From NCBI RefSeq assembly GCF_004193775.1, contig NC_041003.1:39871611-39935610 (forward strand): a stretch of DNA of 64,000 nucleotides, written 5' to 3'. Origin of the DNA: Glycine soja. Lineage: Eukaryota > Streptophyta > Magnoliopsida > Fabales > Fabaceae. The translations under genes and the position numbers were made by a program. Numbering within the stretch: position 1 is the first letter of the stretch; each line of letters begins with the position of its first letter. Below are positions 1 through 9,229 of the stretch, in pieces. The notes beneath the pieces are model-generated. The model was not told the DNA's origin, did no database searches, and saw only the letters and a list, made by a program, of their open reading frames with translations.

Positions 1-788
1 GGATTGATTGAATAAGTGTAAAAGTGTATTGAAAAGCAAATCAAAGCCTTGCATTTATAGACTCTTCATGTCTGGCCAAGAGAACCATTTAGAAGAGTTA
101 TAACTTTTAGAAAAACTTAAAACCAATTTGAAAAAGTCAAAAACCTTTTGAAGAATTACATCTTTTGATTTATTCAGAAACAGTTACTGGTAATCGATTA
201 CCAAATCAGTGTAATCGATTACACAAGGCTTTTATGTGAAAGGATGTGACTCTTCACATTTGAATTTGAATTTCAACGTTCAAAGGCACTGGTAATCGAT
301 TACCAAAACATTGTAATCGATTACAGCTTTTTGAAATTAATTGGAACGTTGTAAATTCAATTTGAAAAAATTTTCAAAACAATTTTGCTACTGGTTATCG
401 ATTACAATAATCTGGTAATCGATTGCCAGAGAGTAAAAACTCTTTGGTAAACATGTTTTGAGAAAAATCATGTTCTACTCAATTTTTGAGAAAAACTTTT
501 CACACTTATCTTGATTAAGCCTTCTCTTGATTCTTGAATCTTGATCTTGATTCTTGAGATCTTGAACCTTGAATCTTGATTCTTGACTCTAAACTTTCTT
601 CTTGAGTCTTGAATTCTTCTTGATTCTTATCTTGAACTCTTGAATTGTTCTTGATTCACTTGAGTTGTTCTTTGATTGATCTTTGAGCTTTTTGTCATCA
701 CCTTTGTCATCATCTTTTGTTATCATCATTGTTATCATCAAAACACCTTTGAAACACCTTTGATTCACCATGAGGCTTTACTTCTACA
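1..788 (-). repeat. Partial LTR (family with GTAATCGATTAC motifs), minus orientation
   Basis: This is the reverse complement of the first ~790 bases of the solo LTR at 3561-5238. The match runs through the TATA/R region (cf. 4240-4320), the three pairs of ATCGAT palindromes and the 5' terminus: the terminal TGTAGAAG of the other copy appears here as CTTCTACA at 781-788. The window starts inside the LTR, so its 3' part lies off the left edge. The sequence just right of 788 is not purine-rich on the minus strand. This end is therefore more likely the outer 5' end of an LTR (solo LTR or 5' LTR) than a 3' LTR abutting a polypurine tract. It truncates the antisense ORF to its right. Confidence 0.85.
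190..425. promoter_or_regulatory. Three pairs of GTAATCGATTAC-type palindromes in LTR U3
   Basis: Palindromic 12-mers lie at 190-201, 211-222, 292-303, 313-324, 394-405 (one change) and 414-425 (one change). Spacing is regular: ~21 bp within a pair and ~102 bp between pairs. They sit upstream of the TATA region in LTR sense. A role as paired transcription-factor sites is inferred. Confidence 0.6.
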
Positions 789-3167
789 GTCATGAAGCTC
801 AATTTTTCCAAGTCCTCACAATCGGCCTTCGACATTTTGTGAGTGTGGTTATGGATCGTGTGAGGGAAAACCATGTTCCAAAATGATCTCTCCTCATTTT
901 GAGGGTTGCCAAAGTCCATAGGGCTCCAGTTATCCCCTATTTCTTCAATTGGTGATTGCCTATCCAATCATGTCGAGCCAACTAAGTGACCATCCACATC
1001 TGAATCAACTTGGATATGCTTATGGTTGTCAACTTCCGTTTGAGCCATCTTTCTTAAATTATGAGTCTTTTCTGGCACCACCACATTCAATGGGAGAGCG
1101 GTCGGCATAATCGACCCTCCAACAGCCTCAACAATGATGACTTGGTTAACTTTTTTCCTTTGCGGCATGTAGCTAAGCCATCTCACATCTAGAGTGTGCC
1201 ATGCTTTTTTTCACAATTCTTTCTGCAACAAAAGGCAAAGATTGTGAGATAAACATCATGTTTAGTTAGTTAAACCAAAGAAATTAAAGAGAGAGATATC
1301 AATATATACTCTTAAATCCATCGACTGACACTCCAATTCAGTAATTCATGAAGATTTAAACATGGTAGTGAATAAAGTTAATTCCTTCATATTCTCAATA
1401 TCCTTTCTAATCAAATTCATATAACTAATAGGAAACCTTCGTAGTTATGGGGGCTACTTGTCCATTGATTGGGAAACCTGTCAAGCAAACCCACACTCTC
1501 TTCAAAAGCTCTAACACAAAAGAATTTATCTCTAAGGTTCTTATATGACGTGGTGTATAGGGTTAATATCCCTTGACCTCCCACACTATTAATCAATACC
1601 CAAGTAGTTTTCTTGGGGTTGGAAAATTCAAAAAAAGTTAAAGAACTTTCTAAGAGTCAACATCATTTCTAGCACTTTACACAAAATCTCAAACACTTTT
1701 ATGAAAGCCCAACTATTTGGGTGGAGTTGGGTCGGCGCTACGTTTAATTTCCTCAAAACCCCTTTTCAAACACCATTAAAGGCAACCTAATCCCCAATTT
1801 TGGAAAAATGGTTTCATAAAAAAAACATGAAGGTCGGATCCCTCCCCTATCAATTGACAAACACGGGCTCCCCCATCATTCAAGGTTCGACAATGACACT
1901 ATCATCGTCTCATTGGTCTTGAGGAACATCTCTCCCTTCATAAGAACAAGGGTCGGCCAATCTAAGTAAATAGACTTTTGCTTCATAATTTGTTCAACCC
2001 AAGGGTAGAGAATCTCAAAATTTATCTCTATTCCAACCGTTTAACCTCTTTTCCTACCCACCCCCAAGAATCAAGCCTAAGAATCCAAAAGGAGAGGGGT
2101 AGGTGAACGTGTACCTTCTTCCCTGGAAATACTTGCACCTAATTTCCTGTGACTTTCTTGTTGCACCACTGTTATCACTGTCAAAGTATGTTTTCCAGAA
2201 ATTGCCTCACTATCGCACAAGAAAGGATTAATGAAAAGAAAAGAAGGGCATTGGAGCAATTTCAGAGAAGTGAGGAGATCTTGCGATTTTTTGGTGTATT
2301 TATAACCATCAATAGGCGCGTGGAAAGGCAAACCAAGGATCATAATCATTAAGAACCTGCGCATCCCCCTACGCGCAACATTTCCCCTCTCACAATGCTT
2401 CATTTTGAACAAAATCCTCATCATCCACACGTCATCATGTGGCGGGTGCAGCAAATGAGGTCATCACTCATTAAAGTGTCATCAATGATGTCTTTTTGTT
2501 TTCCTCACTTCAATTAAGGTGCCATGTATGCCAAACTTCTTCTCAAAGACTCGTGGCATGGTATTATGGACAACCTCTCCCTTACGCTTAGTCTCTTCGT
2601 GCTTACACACTTGAGACTATAGGGTTGTGTACCTCATTGATATCCTCGGTCAAATTCCACTTTTTCACTCGAACATCGATCTGTTGTTTAGGATCCTCGG
2701 ATACTGATCGATGTACTCATGTTGGCGATTCGGATACTGACCGATGTACTCATGCCAGTATATCATATTGGTTAGTTACGATACATCCTTATATAAGCCC
2801 TAATGCTTAACCTAGGAGGGCAAATTACACTTTACACTTGAATACTCATGAACTAGGTCTCCTTACCTTAAGGCACGATTTCGCTACAAGAATCAAATTT
2901 AGATATTAATGTCATTTCACTATTGGAATCAACCAAGACAGTGTTAATATCATTGTCGGCGTCATCACGGATGACAATATTAACACTAGAGAAAATTTTT
3001 GGACCTTTCATCAAGTTTTGAAATTCTTTCTCATCAGAAAAAGGAAGGGAAACAATAGAGTCAGAGAATGATTCTGACTCTTCTCCTATATCTAAGATAT
3101 TTTTCTCTAGTATAGATTTCTAAGGAGCAACTGGAGATGCATCCCCATCAAAGCCAAAATAAGGCAT
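789..3167 (-). pseudogene. Antisense ORF of a Tat-lineage gypsy element, degenerate copy 1
   Basis: On the minus strand an ORF starts at 3167-3165, encoding MPYFGFDGDASPVAP. It matches the start of the second copy at 29432 (MSYSGSDWDASPIAP). Downstream pieces include a stretch around 1700 resembling LHPNSWAFMK in copy 2 (27470-27510), a short ORF at 968-1186 and another at 710-967. Frames are broken by stops and shifts, so it is dead. Additional ORFs between pol and the 3' LTR, often antisense, are known from Tat-lineage elements such as Grande; the function of the product is not known to me. The C-terminal third does not visibly align with copy 2, so the two are not simple recent duplicates. 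The LTR at 1-788 cuts it. Confidence 0.6.
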
Positions 3168-3399
3168 TGATAAAGAAAGGGGAAAAAGATTAAACAAAGA
3201 AAACTAAAGGATGAGAACTATGAGGAGGATGAAGAAAACAACAAAGATGGAAGATGAAGAAAACAACAAAGGCATAAAGCTCTAACTCACTCAACTTAAC
3301 CCTTCACCAGAAGTTCTCATATTCATAAATATCGAGAGAAATTTAGAAGATGATGTGTGTGGAAGATGAAGTGAGTGGAAAAGGAAAGGAAGAACAAGC

Positions 3400-3406
3400 T
3401 TTTATA
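3400..3406 (-). promoter_or_regulatory. TATA box for the antisense ORF (copy 1)
   Basis: TATAAAA on the minus strand, about 235 bases upstream of the antisense ATG at 3167. It is embedded in a block (CTTATAAAAGCTTGTT) shared with the second copy at 29510-29516. Copy 1 has roughly 150 extra purine-rich bases between TATA and ATG. Confidence 0.5.
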
Positions 3407-3931
3407 AGGGTCAAAAATCCAACCAAAACCTTCTAACTTCTCACTTTAAGTGGTGGCCTTAAGAGTTTCAAACCCATCATGGAGGCATGAAAATCGAAGC
3501 ACCACCTCCAAGGGTTTGACTCTATAATGCCGTTGTTTGGGGTTTAATGCCTCATACGACTGTAGAAGCAAAGCTTCATGGTGAATCAAATGTGATTCAA
3601 AGGTATTTTGATGATAACAATGATGATAACAAAAGATGATGACAAAGGTGATGACAAAAAGCTCAAAGATCAATCAAAGAACAACTCAATCAAGAACAAT
3701 TCAAGAGTTCAAGATAAGAATCAAGAAGAATTCAAGACTTAAGAAGAAAGTGTAGAGTCAAGAATCAAGATTCAAGGTTCAAGATCTCAAGAATCAAGAT
3801 CAAGATTCAAGACTTAAGATTCAAGAATCAAGAGAAGGCTTAATCAAGATAAGTATGAAAAGTATTTCTCAAAAATTGAGTAGCACATGATTTTTCTCAA
3901 AACATGTTTACCAAAGAGTTTTTACTCTCTG

Positions 3932-4168
3932 GCAATTGATTACCAGATTGTTGTAATCGATTACCAGTAGCAAAATTTTTTTGAAAAAGTTTTCAAATTG
4001 AATTTACAACGTTCCAATTAATTTCAAAAAGTTGTAATCGATTACAATGTTTTGGTAATCGATTACCAGTGCCTTTGAACGTTGAAATTCAAATTCAAAT
4101 GTGAAAAGTCACATCCTTTCACATAAAAGCTTTGTGTAATAGATTACACTGATTTGATAATCGATTAC
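3932..4168. promoter_or_regulatory. Three pairs of GTAATCGATTAC-type palindromes in solo-LTR U3
   Basis: Sites are at 3932-3943 (GCAATTGATTAC), 3953-3964, 4034-4045, 4055-4066, 4136-4147 (one change) and 4157-4168 (one change). The pairing and spacing are the same as in the inverted copy at 190-425. All lie upstream of the TATA box at 4300. Confidence 0.6.
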
Positions 4169-4299
4169 CAGTGATTGTTTCTGAATAAAATCAAAAGATG
4201 TAACTCTTCAAATAGTTTTTGACTTTTTCAAATTGGTTTTTAAGTTTTTCTAAAAGTCATAACTCTTCTAATGGTTGTCTTGACCAGACATGAAGAGTC

Positions 4300-4307
4300 T
4301 ATAAAAG
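4300..4307 (+). promoter_or_regulatory. TATA box of the solo LTR
   Basis: TATAAAAG, ~130 bases downstream of the last ATCGAT palindrome. The same position is conserved in the inverted copy, reading from ~60 leftwards. It implies that the hairpin arrays at 4495-4948 lie in the RNA, starting ~165 nt after the probable start site. Confidence 0.6.
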
Positions 4308-4494
4308 CAAGGCTTTGTTTTTGCATTTCAATAATCTTGAATACTTTTCCAATCAATCTTATACAATCCTTTACAAGCCTTGAATCTCTTTGAACTTCTT
4401 CTTCTTCTTTGTGCCAAAAGCTTTCCAAAGTTTTTTGGTTTTCTGAACCTTGAAAACTTGTGCTATTCATTCTTTTCATCTCTTCTCCCTTTGC

Positions 4495-4756
4495 CAAAAA
4501 GAATTCGCCAAGGACTAACCGCCTGAATTCTTTTTGTGTCTCTCTTCTCCCTTTTCCAAAAGAACAAAGGACTAGCCGCCTGAATTCTTTTGTGTCTCCC
4601 TTCTCCCTTGTCAAAGAATTCAAAACGACACAGTCTGAGAATTCTTTTGATTCTTCCCTTTCCCTAATACAAAAGTGTTCAAAGGACTAACCGCCTGAGA
4701 ATTCTTTTGTATCCCCATTCACAAAGTATCAAAGGTTTAACAGCCTGAGATCTTTG
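4495..4756 (+). other. Hairpin array A: five inverted repeats, constant loop, changing stems
   Basis: Stems pair at 4495-4506/4525-4536 (12 bp, AAAAAGAATTC type), 4557-4564/4585-4592 (CAAAAGAA), 4612-4621/4639-4649 (CAAAGAATTC, one extra T), 4667-4675/4704-4712 (ATACAAAAG, extended inside by TTC/GAA) and 4722-4730/4749-4756 (CAAAG-ATC, one bulge). The loops are variants of AAAGGACTAACCGCCTGA (~18 nt). Between units lie pyrimidine stretches such as 'tctcttctccctt'. Stem sequences differ between units yet both arms change together. I know of no function. Confidence 0.75.
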
Positions 4757-4768
4757 CATTAACACATT

Positions 4769-4948
4769 GGAGGGTACATCCTTTGTGGTACAAGTAGAGG
4801 GTACATCTACTTGGGTTTGACTGAGAACAAGAGAGGGTACATCTCTTGTGGATCAGTTCTAGTGGAGGGTACATCCACTAGGGTTTCAAAGAGAACAAGG
4901 GAGGGTGCATCCCTTGGGGATCTTTGCTTGTAAAAGGATTTTTACAAG
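4769..4948 (+). other. Hairpin array B: GGGTACA-loop hairpins plus a terminal hairpin
   Basis: Four exact hairpins share the 7-nt loop GGGTACA (GGGTGCA in the last): CAAGTAGA at 4791-4798 with 4806-4813; ACAAGAGA at 4827-4834 with 4842-4849; CTAGTGGA at 4859-4866 with 4874-4881; CAAGGGA at 4896-4902 with 4910-4916. A fifth, decayed unit sits at 4769-4781. A final hairpin pairs CTTGTAAAA (4927-4935) with 4940-4948 around GGAT. Stems covary while loops stay fixed. Confidence 0.8.
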
Positions 4949-5916
4949 GTTGAAAGAAATCTCAAGGACCGCAGGTCGCTTGGGGACTGGATGTAGGCAC
5001 GGGTTGTTGCCGAACTAGTATAAAAACTCTTGTGTGTTTGTTTCCTTCTTCCCTACTCTTTTACTTTCCGATGTGCATTTAATTTCCGCTTTTACTTTTG
5101 GTTAAGTTTCTCTTCTACTCCTTATTCTCTTAACAACATAAGTAAAAGCCTTAAAAGAGTAAATTTTTAATTAGTAAAGGTTTGGAATAATTAATTCAAA
5201 CCCCCTTCTTAATTATTCTGAGGCCACTCGATCCAACAACGACGAGACATGTTTGTTTTAAAACCATAAATGAAGTGCCACGTGTTGTAATCAAAAGGTG
5301 TTTGGATTATCACATCCTTAAATGAGGTCATGATTTTTCTTGTTTGGAAAGTCATTGGATTGTCTGAACTTATGTGTCACGCCACTTAACCAAGGCCATA
5401 ACAATTGACTACATGTCACATCATTTAACCAAGGTCACAATGATTGACAATTCTAAATAAAGTCCTATATGTATTGAGATATGTATCTCAAAATAGGTTG
5501 GCAATAATCATTTCTATTATAGCAAATCGGCCTAAAATTACAAATCAATCATTTTAAGTTTTTACCCTTAACATATTATTAATTTTGTCTTCTTTAGACT
5601 TAAAACTCGAGGGGCTTGTATACTGTATGGGATCCTATGGTAGTCGGCACTAGTCAAATGACTACAACGTTTGCATGATGTCCTTCGTGGATGTCATGGA
5701 CAGTTATTACATCAGTCATTGTCCTCGCTTATAAGACCAAAAGAACAGAAGGAAGTGGTAAGTTACATTTCATTCATTATACATTCCCAAAAAAGACATT
5801 GAATTTAGCATCAAAGTCCTTTTTTGGTACCTCACCCTGCCATTGGAGAAGGAGCTCGGAGGCATAGGATGGAGACTACTCATAGGTTAAACTACTAAGA
5901 GTCTGGTAAAAAAATT

Positions 5917-5935
5917 TGATGCTCATCATGTGGTT
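5917..5935 (+). other. Candidate primer-binding site, degenerate
   Basis: Just inside the LTR end (5909) lies TTGATGCTCATCATGTGG. It resembles, after several G-to-A and C-to-T transitions, the TTGGTGCCCACCGTGGGG-type site I recall in plant gypsy elements. No such sequence follows the other LTR end at 30319, as expected for a 3' LTR. Confidence 0.4.
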
Positions 5936-6121
5936 GAAGTGAAATTTCCTTTGAACGAAGAGTATATGGTAGTGACCAGGAGTTCGACATAAAGGTCAAC
6001 TACCATGGAAGAAATTTTAGTAATGTAAGGATTCATATAGTAGTTGGAGGCTCTCCAGAAGAAGAATGTAGAGAAGATGTTTGTATTACAACAAAAATAA
6101 GAAGCAGACCTACAAGCTCTG

Positions 6122-7532
6122 TGGTCCAGCAGTTGCACAATTGCGGAAAATCTTATCAGCAAGTGTACTGAGTCACAAGTAATATAAAACGGTAAGAACC
6201 GAGTATCGATCACAGGGAGTTAGTATCATTCGGAAAAACATTCATTTAGTAAATAGACATTTGTAAAAAAATCATGAAATAGAAATAAACACAGGATATA
6301 ATTGCAATCCTAAAGATGACTACAGAATTAACTATCTAAATGCAGAAGATAAAAGAAAATGATTAAAACGTTGGGTCCTTCTACTGAGTAGCTTGATGCA
6401 ATTAAAGGTTTTTCTCTATCTAATGTTGTTTCTGAGTTCTATGTTGAGGACAACTGTCCCAAACACCGATGTCTCGCATGAATGGGCTAATTCTAATTAA
6501 ACTTCGTTCTTGGATCCCTTGTCGAACTTAGCCTAACCGAACAACATTAAGGTCACAACATAATAAAAACTAGAGTCCCTGGACTTCGTGTCTAAGTCAC
6601 AAGTAATATAAAATGGTAAGAACTGAGTATCGATCACAGGGAGTTTGTGCTAAGGATTCAAAACATTTTCCAATGCTAAAAATCCTAACTTTACACACAA
6701 ATGAGTGATCAGACCAAAAGCATGCTAGAATTAGATTCAGATAGAAGCAATGAACACATCAAAACAACATTAAATAGATAGTAAAGAATATTTACATCAA
6801 GACTCAGTAGAATTACCCAACAAAAGCTTTAGCCTTCCATGGCAAGGTACCACCTTTCAGCTACAATAAGGGTTTTAGGAAGCAAAATACAGATTACATA
6901 GTGGTGGGGATGTCTCCTTCACCTCTAGGAACCTACAAATTACTCTAAAACTTAAGATCCTCTTGAAAGCTAGGGTTTTTGGTGCTCCCTTGCCCTGTTG
7001 CATTTCTCTTGTAGTGCTCTATTCTTTCACAAGCTAAAGACTCCCTTTTTTACGCCAACTTCAGCTTTTAAGGGCTTTCGGTCCTCGAAGGCTTGCTTAG
7101 TGCCATTTTTGTACTAAGCGCGAGTTAGTGATTTTTGGCTTAGCGAGCCAGGTGCACTAAGCAACAGAAGAGACAAACGACTCGCTAGGTGAGCTTATGG
7201 CGTGCTAGGTGTGTGCATGTGTGGTAGATTCTCTTCCAGATTCCCTTGACTCGCTAAGCGAGCTGATGTCTCGCTTAGCGGATGTTGCTCGCTAAGCGCA
7301 TATGCCTCGCTTAGCGAGACACCAACTGCAACAACCTTCTATTTCTTCATCTTTTCACCTGAAACTGAAGTTAAAACACATTAATTCACATTGAAGGGCA
7401 TATCTACTGCATAAAAATCAAACTAAACCTAAAAATATGTACAAACCTACAAAAAGAACCATAAATTGGGGAAAACACATGATTTTCATAAAGCTTTTCA
7501 ATACAAAAGTTAGTCGTAAATGACAACTAACA
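6122..7532 (-). mobile_element. LTR insertion (1411 bp), TSD CTCTG, with internal duplication
   Basis: Flanked by CTCTG at 6117-6121 and 7533-7537. Read on the minus strand it starts TGTTAGTTGTCATTTACG and ends GCTGGACCA, so it has TG...CA ends. No coding domain is visible, which suggests a solo LTR or recombinant LTR. A ~50-bp segment ('acaagtaatataaaa' ... 'gagtatcgatcacaggga') occurs twice, at 6172-6222 and 6594-6644, followed each time by different sequence. The insertion therefore looks like a mosaic of two LTR variants. A cluster of CTCGCTNAGCGAG palindromes lies at 7131-7319. Confidence 0.8.
7131..7319. promoter_or_regulatory. Cluster of TCGCT(A/T)AGCGA palindromes
   Basis: Perfect odd palindromes CTCGCTAAGCGAG (7250-7262) and CTCGCTTAGCGAG (7306-7318), with half or near copies at ~7137, 7181, 7269 and 7288. 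They lie inside the LTR insertion. Function unknown; the G+C content contrasts with the surroundings. Confidence 0.5.
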
Positions 7533-7958
7533 CTCTGCACCAGGAAAACGAGGCTATCCGAGTGTAGTTACGACAGTCACAAGCGAACTTGCAACTGACG
7601 GTTCCAGTCCACCATGTAGCAATAGAAGGAGAGCACTCTTTACAAGACGTCAACCGTTATACAAACACGGTTGGACAATCCCATCAAAGATCTTTGAGTC
7701 AACCAGTAGAGTTGTGTCAACAACATTCTTTTGTCGATAGAATCCTCAATGATCCCCTTCCTTTAGGATAGAAGCCTTTAAACATTGATCAATATGATGG
7801 AACCATACACCCTGATGAACACCTGGAGGTGTACATTACATAGGTAAATTTATACACTTACAACAACGTCATTTTATGCAGGGTCTTTCCTAGTTCCTTG
7901 AACAGACCTGCACTAACATGGTGGCATCAACTTTCTTCTCATACAATTGATTCGTTTG

Positions 7959-9071
7959 TGTCGCAACCTACCTCACGATGGGACAAAGAAAGCAAAATAA
8001 ATAAGCCAAAGCGTTCATCTCCTAGAGAGAAAACAAGTGGAGTCACCACCAACGTTTATTCGAGGAAAACGTTAGAAAAACCAAAAAGAGGTCTATGAAT
8101 TTTGAAAATAAGGGTTCAGGAGTTGTTTACACATGAGGAAGGTATTAGCACCCCACGCGCCTGTCACAAGGGATGACAGCCTTTAATCGAGTGTGCGCAA
8201 CGTGACTTTAGAATTATTTATTTTTCCCTTTTTATATTTTTATTTTTTTGGGGTCGACAAAGGAGGTTGTCCATGCTCCTACGTATCCTTAGGTGCGATG
8301 AGGAATTCATACCTACGTAGTTCTTTAAGTTTGAATGTTTGTGTGTTAAATTGATTTTATGTTTTTGAAAGATTTATTTTAATTGCAAACAAAGAGTCCT
8401 TTAAGGCGTTGGACCTTCAAATGATCTCAAGTGATATTTGATAAAATGAAGTTTAGTTATGAGTTGGTTTTATCTTAGTTTTGTTTATTAATTTTCAATC
8501 TCTTTTAAAGATAATTTTACGGCACTAATGCTCGGTTAGGATTAAACTTTACAAATAAAAACGAGATCACCGGTGATAAATGGAGAAGATGAATATAATA
8601 ACAGAGGGGACCCCTAAGGGTATATAGATTACATTCAACTCTTGGAAAAAACTAACTGACTGTTGCACAACGGACACAAAACAAGAGAATGATGTAGGGA
8701 ATGATCACGATCGCGATTCAGTAGCACCTCAGTTTCGTTTTTCTTCCTTCTTCCTCTTCTTTCTCTTTTTCTCTTTCTTTTTTCCAACTTCTGAACCCTA
8801 AAACCCCTCCCCCAGGCGAGCTGGTTGCTTAGGCATGAAGCTATTTCATGGCCCAGGCGAGCCAAATGCTAGCCTAGGTGAGCTAGGGTCTAGAAAAATC
8901 CAAAGAAAAATACCATTTTGCTCCCTTCCTTGGTATCCTTTTGTTTTCTTGATCAAAACACTGAATGATTCCTTGCTTCACACTGTAACTGGTGCTAAAT
9001 ATCGTAATTTGACTAGCAAGAATCAAAATATCATATCGAACGATATTCCCAGACGAAATTAGGGTTTGACA
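7959..9071 (-). repeat. 3' LTR of the gag-only element (left copy)
   Basis: Minus-strand reading TGTCAAACCC ... GGTTGCGACA, 1113 bp. Compared with the right LTR it has an extra block of ~320 bp (about 8080-8400), and lacks ~85 bp that in the other copy includes the TATA box (around 8815). It contains the conserved stretch 'ctcgcgattcagtagcacc'-like near 8710-8730. Confidence 0.85.
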
Positions 9072-9084
9072 GGTGCCCCTCTTT
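9072..9084 (-). other. Polypurine tract of the gag-only element
   Basis: Minus-strand AAAGAGGGGCACC lies immediately before the 3' LTR start TGTCAAACCC. This is the normal position and composition of the plus-strand primer. Confidence 0.65.
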
Positions 9085-9229
9085 ACTTATCTTTTATTGA
9101 AAATGAAAAGCTAAGTAAAGATAAGGACACAGAGGAAGTGAAACTGAAAAAGCAAAAGGACATTGACATCAAAATATCGAAAGCATCAAGCAAAAGACAT
9201 CGTAGTCTTGTAAAACATAAAACGGGAGA

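Larger units (their letters stand above)
3561..5238 (+). mobile_element. Solo LTR, 1678 bp, TSD ACGAC
   Basis: It begins TGTAGAAG and ends ATCCAACA, and is flanked by perfect 5-bp duplications ACGAC (3556-3560 and 5239-5243). The other copy of the host element reads straight through this point (...cacacgaagagac... at 29664-29676), an independent empty site. Layout: U3 with ATCGAT palindrome pairs (3932-4168), TATA box (4300), then a transcribed part with two hairpin arrays (4495-4948), then a block with 'ggggactggatgtaggc' and 'tataaaaactc' (4982-5028). No internal domain is present, so it arose by LTR-LTR recombination. The family is shared with 1-788 and, more distantly, 27623-28829. Confidence 0.93.
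3410..5909 (+). repeat. LTR side of the outer Tat-lineage element (5' copy), split by a solo LTR
   Basis: Bases 3410-3560 plus 5244-5909 align, at what I judge by eye to be 80-85% identity, with 29517-30319. Shared landmarks are the block around 'tggaggc' near 3480, 'gtttggggtttaatgcctca', the 'attgagatatgtatctcaaaa' palindrome near 5479 and the end ...CTGGTAA. A candidate primer-binding site follows at ~5917, so this end behaves as a 5' LTR end. The left limit of the LTR is not settled, because the homology continues into the antisense ORF at 789-3167. Either the LTR is very long (~4 kb) or two elements share one LTR. Confidence 0.6.
5966..7958 (+). pseudogene. gag, N-terminal part, Tat-lineage Ty3/gypsy (split by an insertion)
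   Basis: The structural capsid/nucleocapsid gene of the outer element. It begins MVVTRSST at 5966, meets stop codons within 30 codons, continues to 6121, and resumes at 7533 after the LTR insertion. Joining the two sides across one copy of CTCTG reads ...RPTSSAPGKRG.... Around 7780-7958 the gag core is clear (IDQYDGT, HPDEHLEVYIT, LNRPALTWWHQL, SHTIDSF) before the 8.8-kb insertion interrupts it. In-frame stops, for example after VYIT, make it non-functional. Orientation is + and it is the first gene after the primer-binding site. Assignment to retrotransposon gag is firm; the lineage rests on gag and RNase H similarity. Confidence 0.8.
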
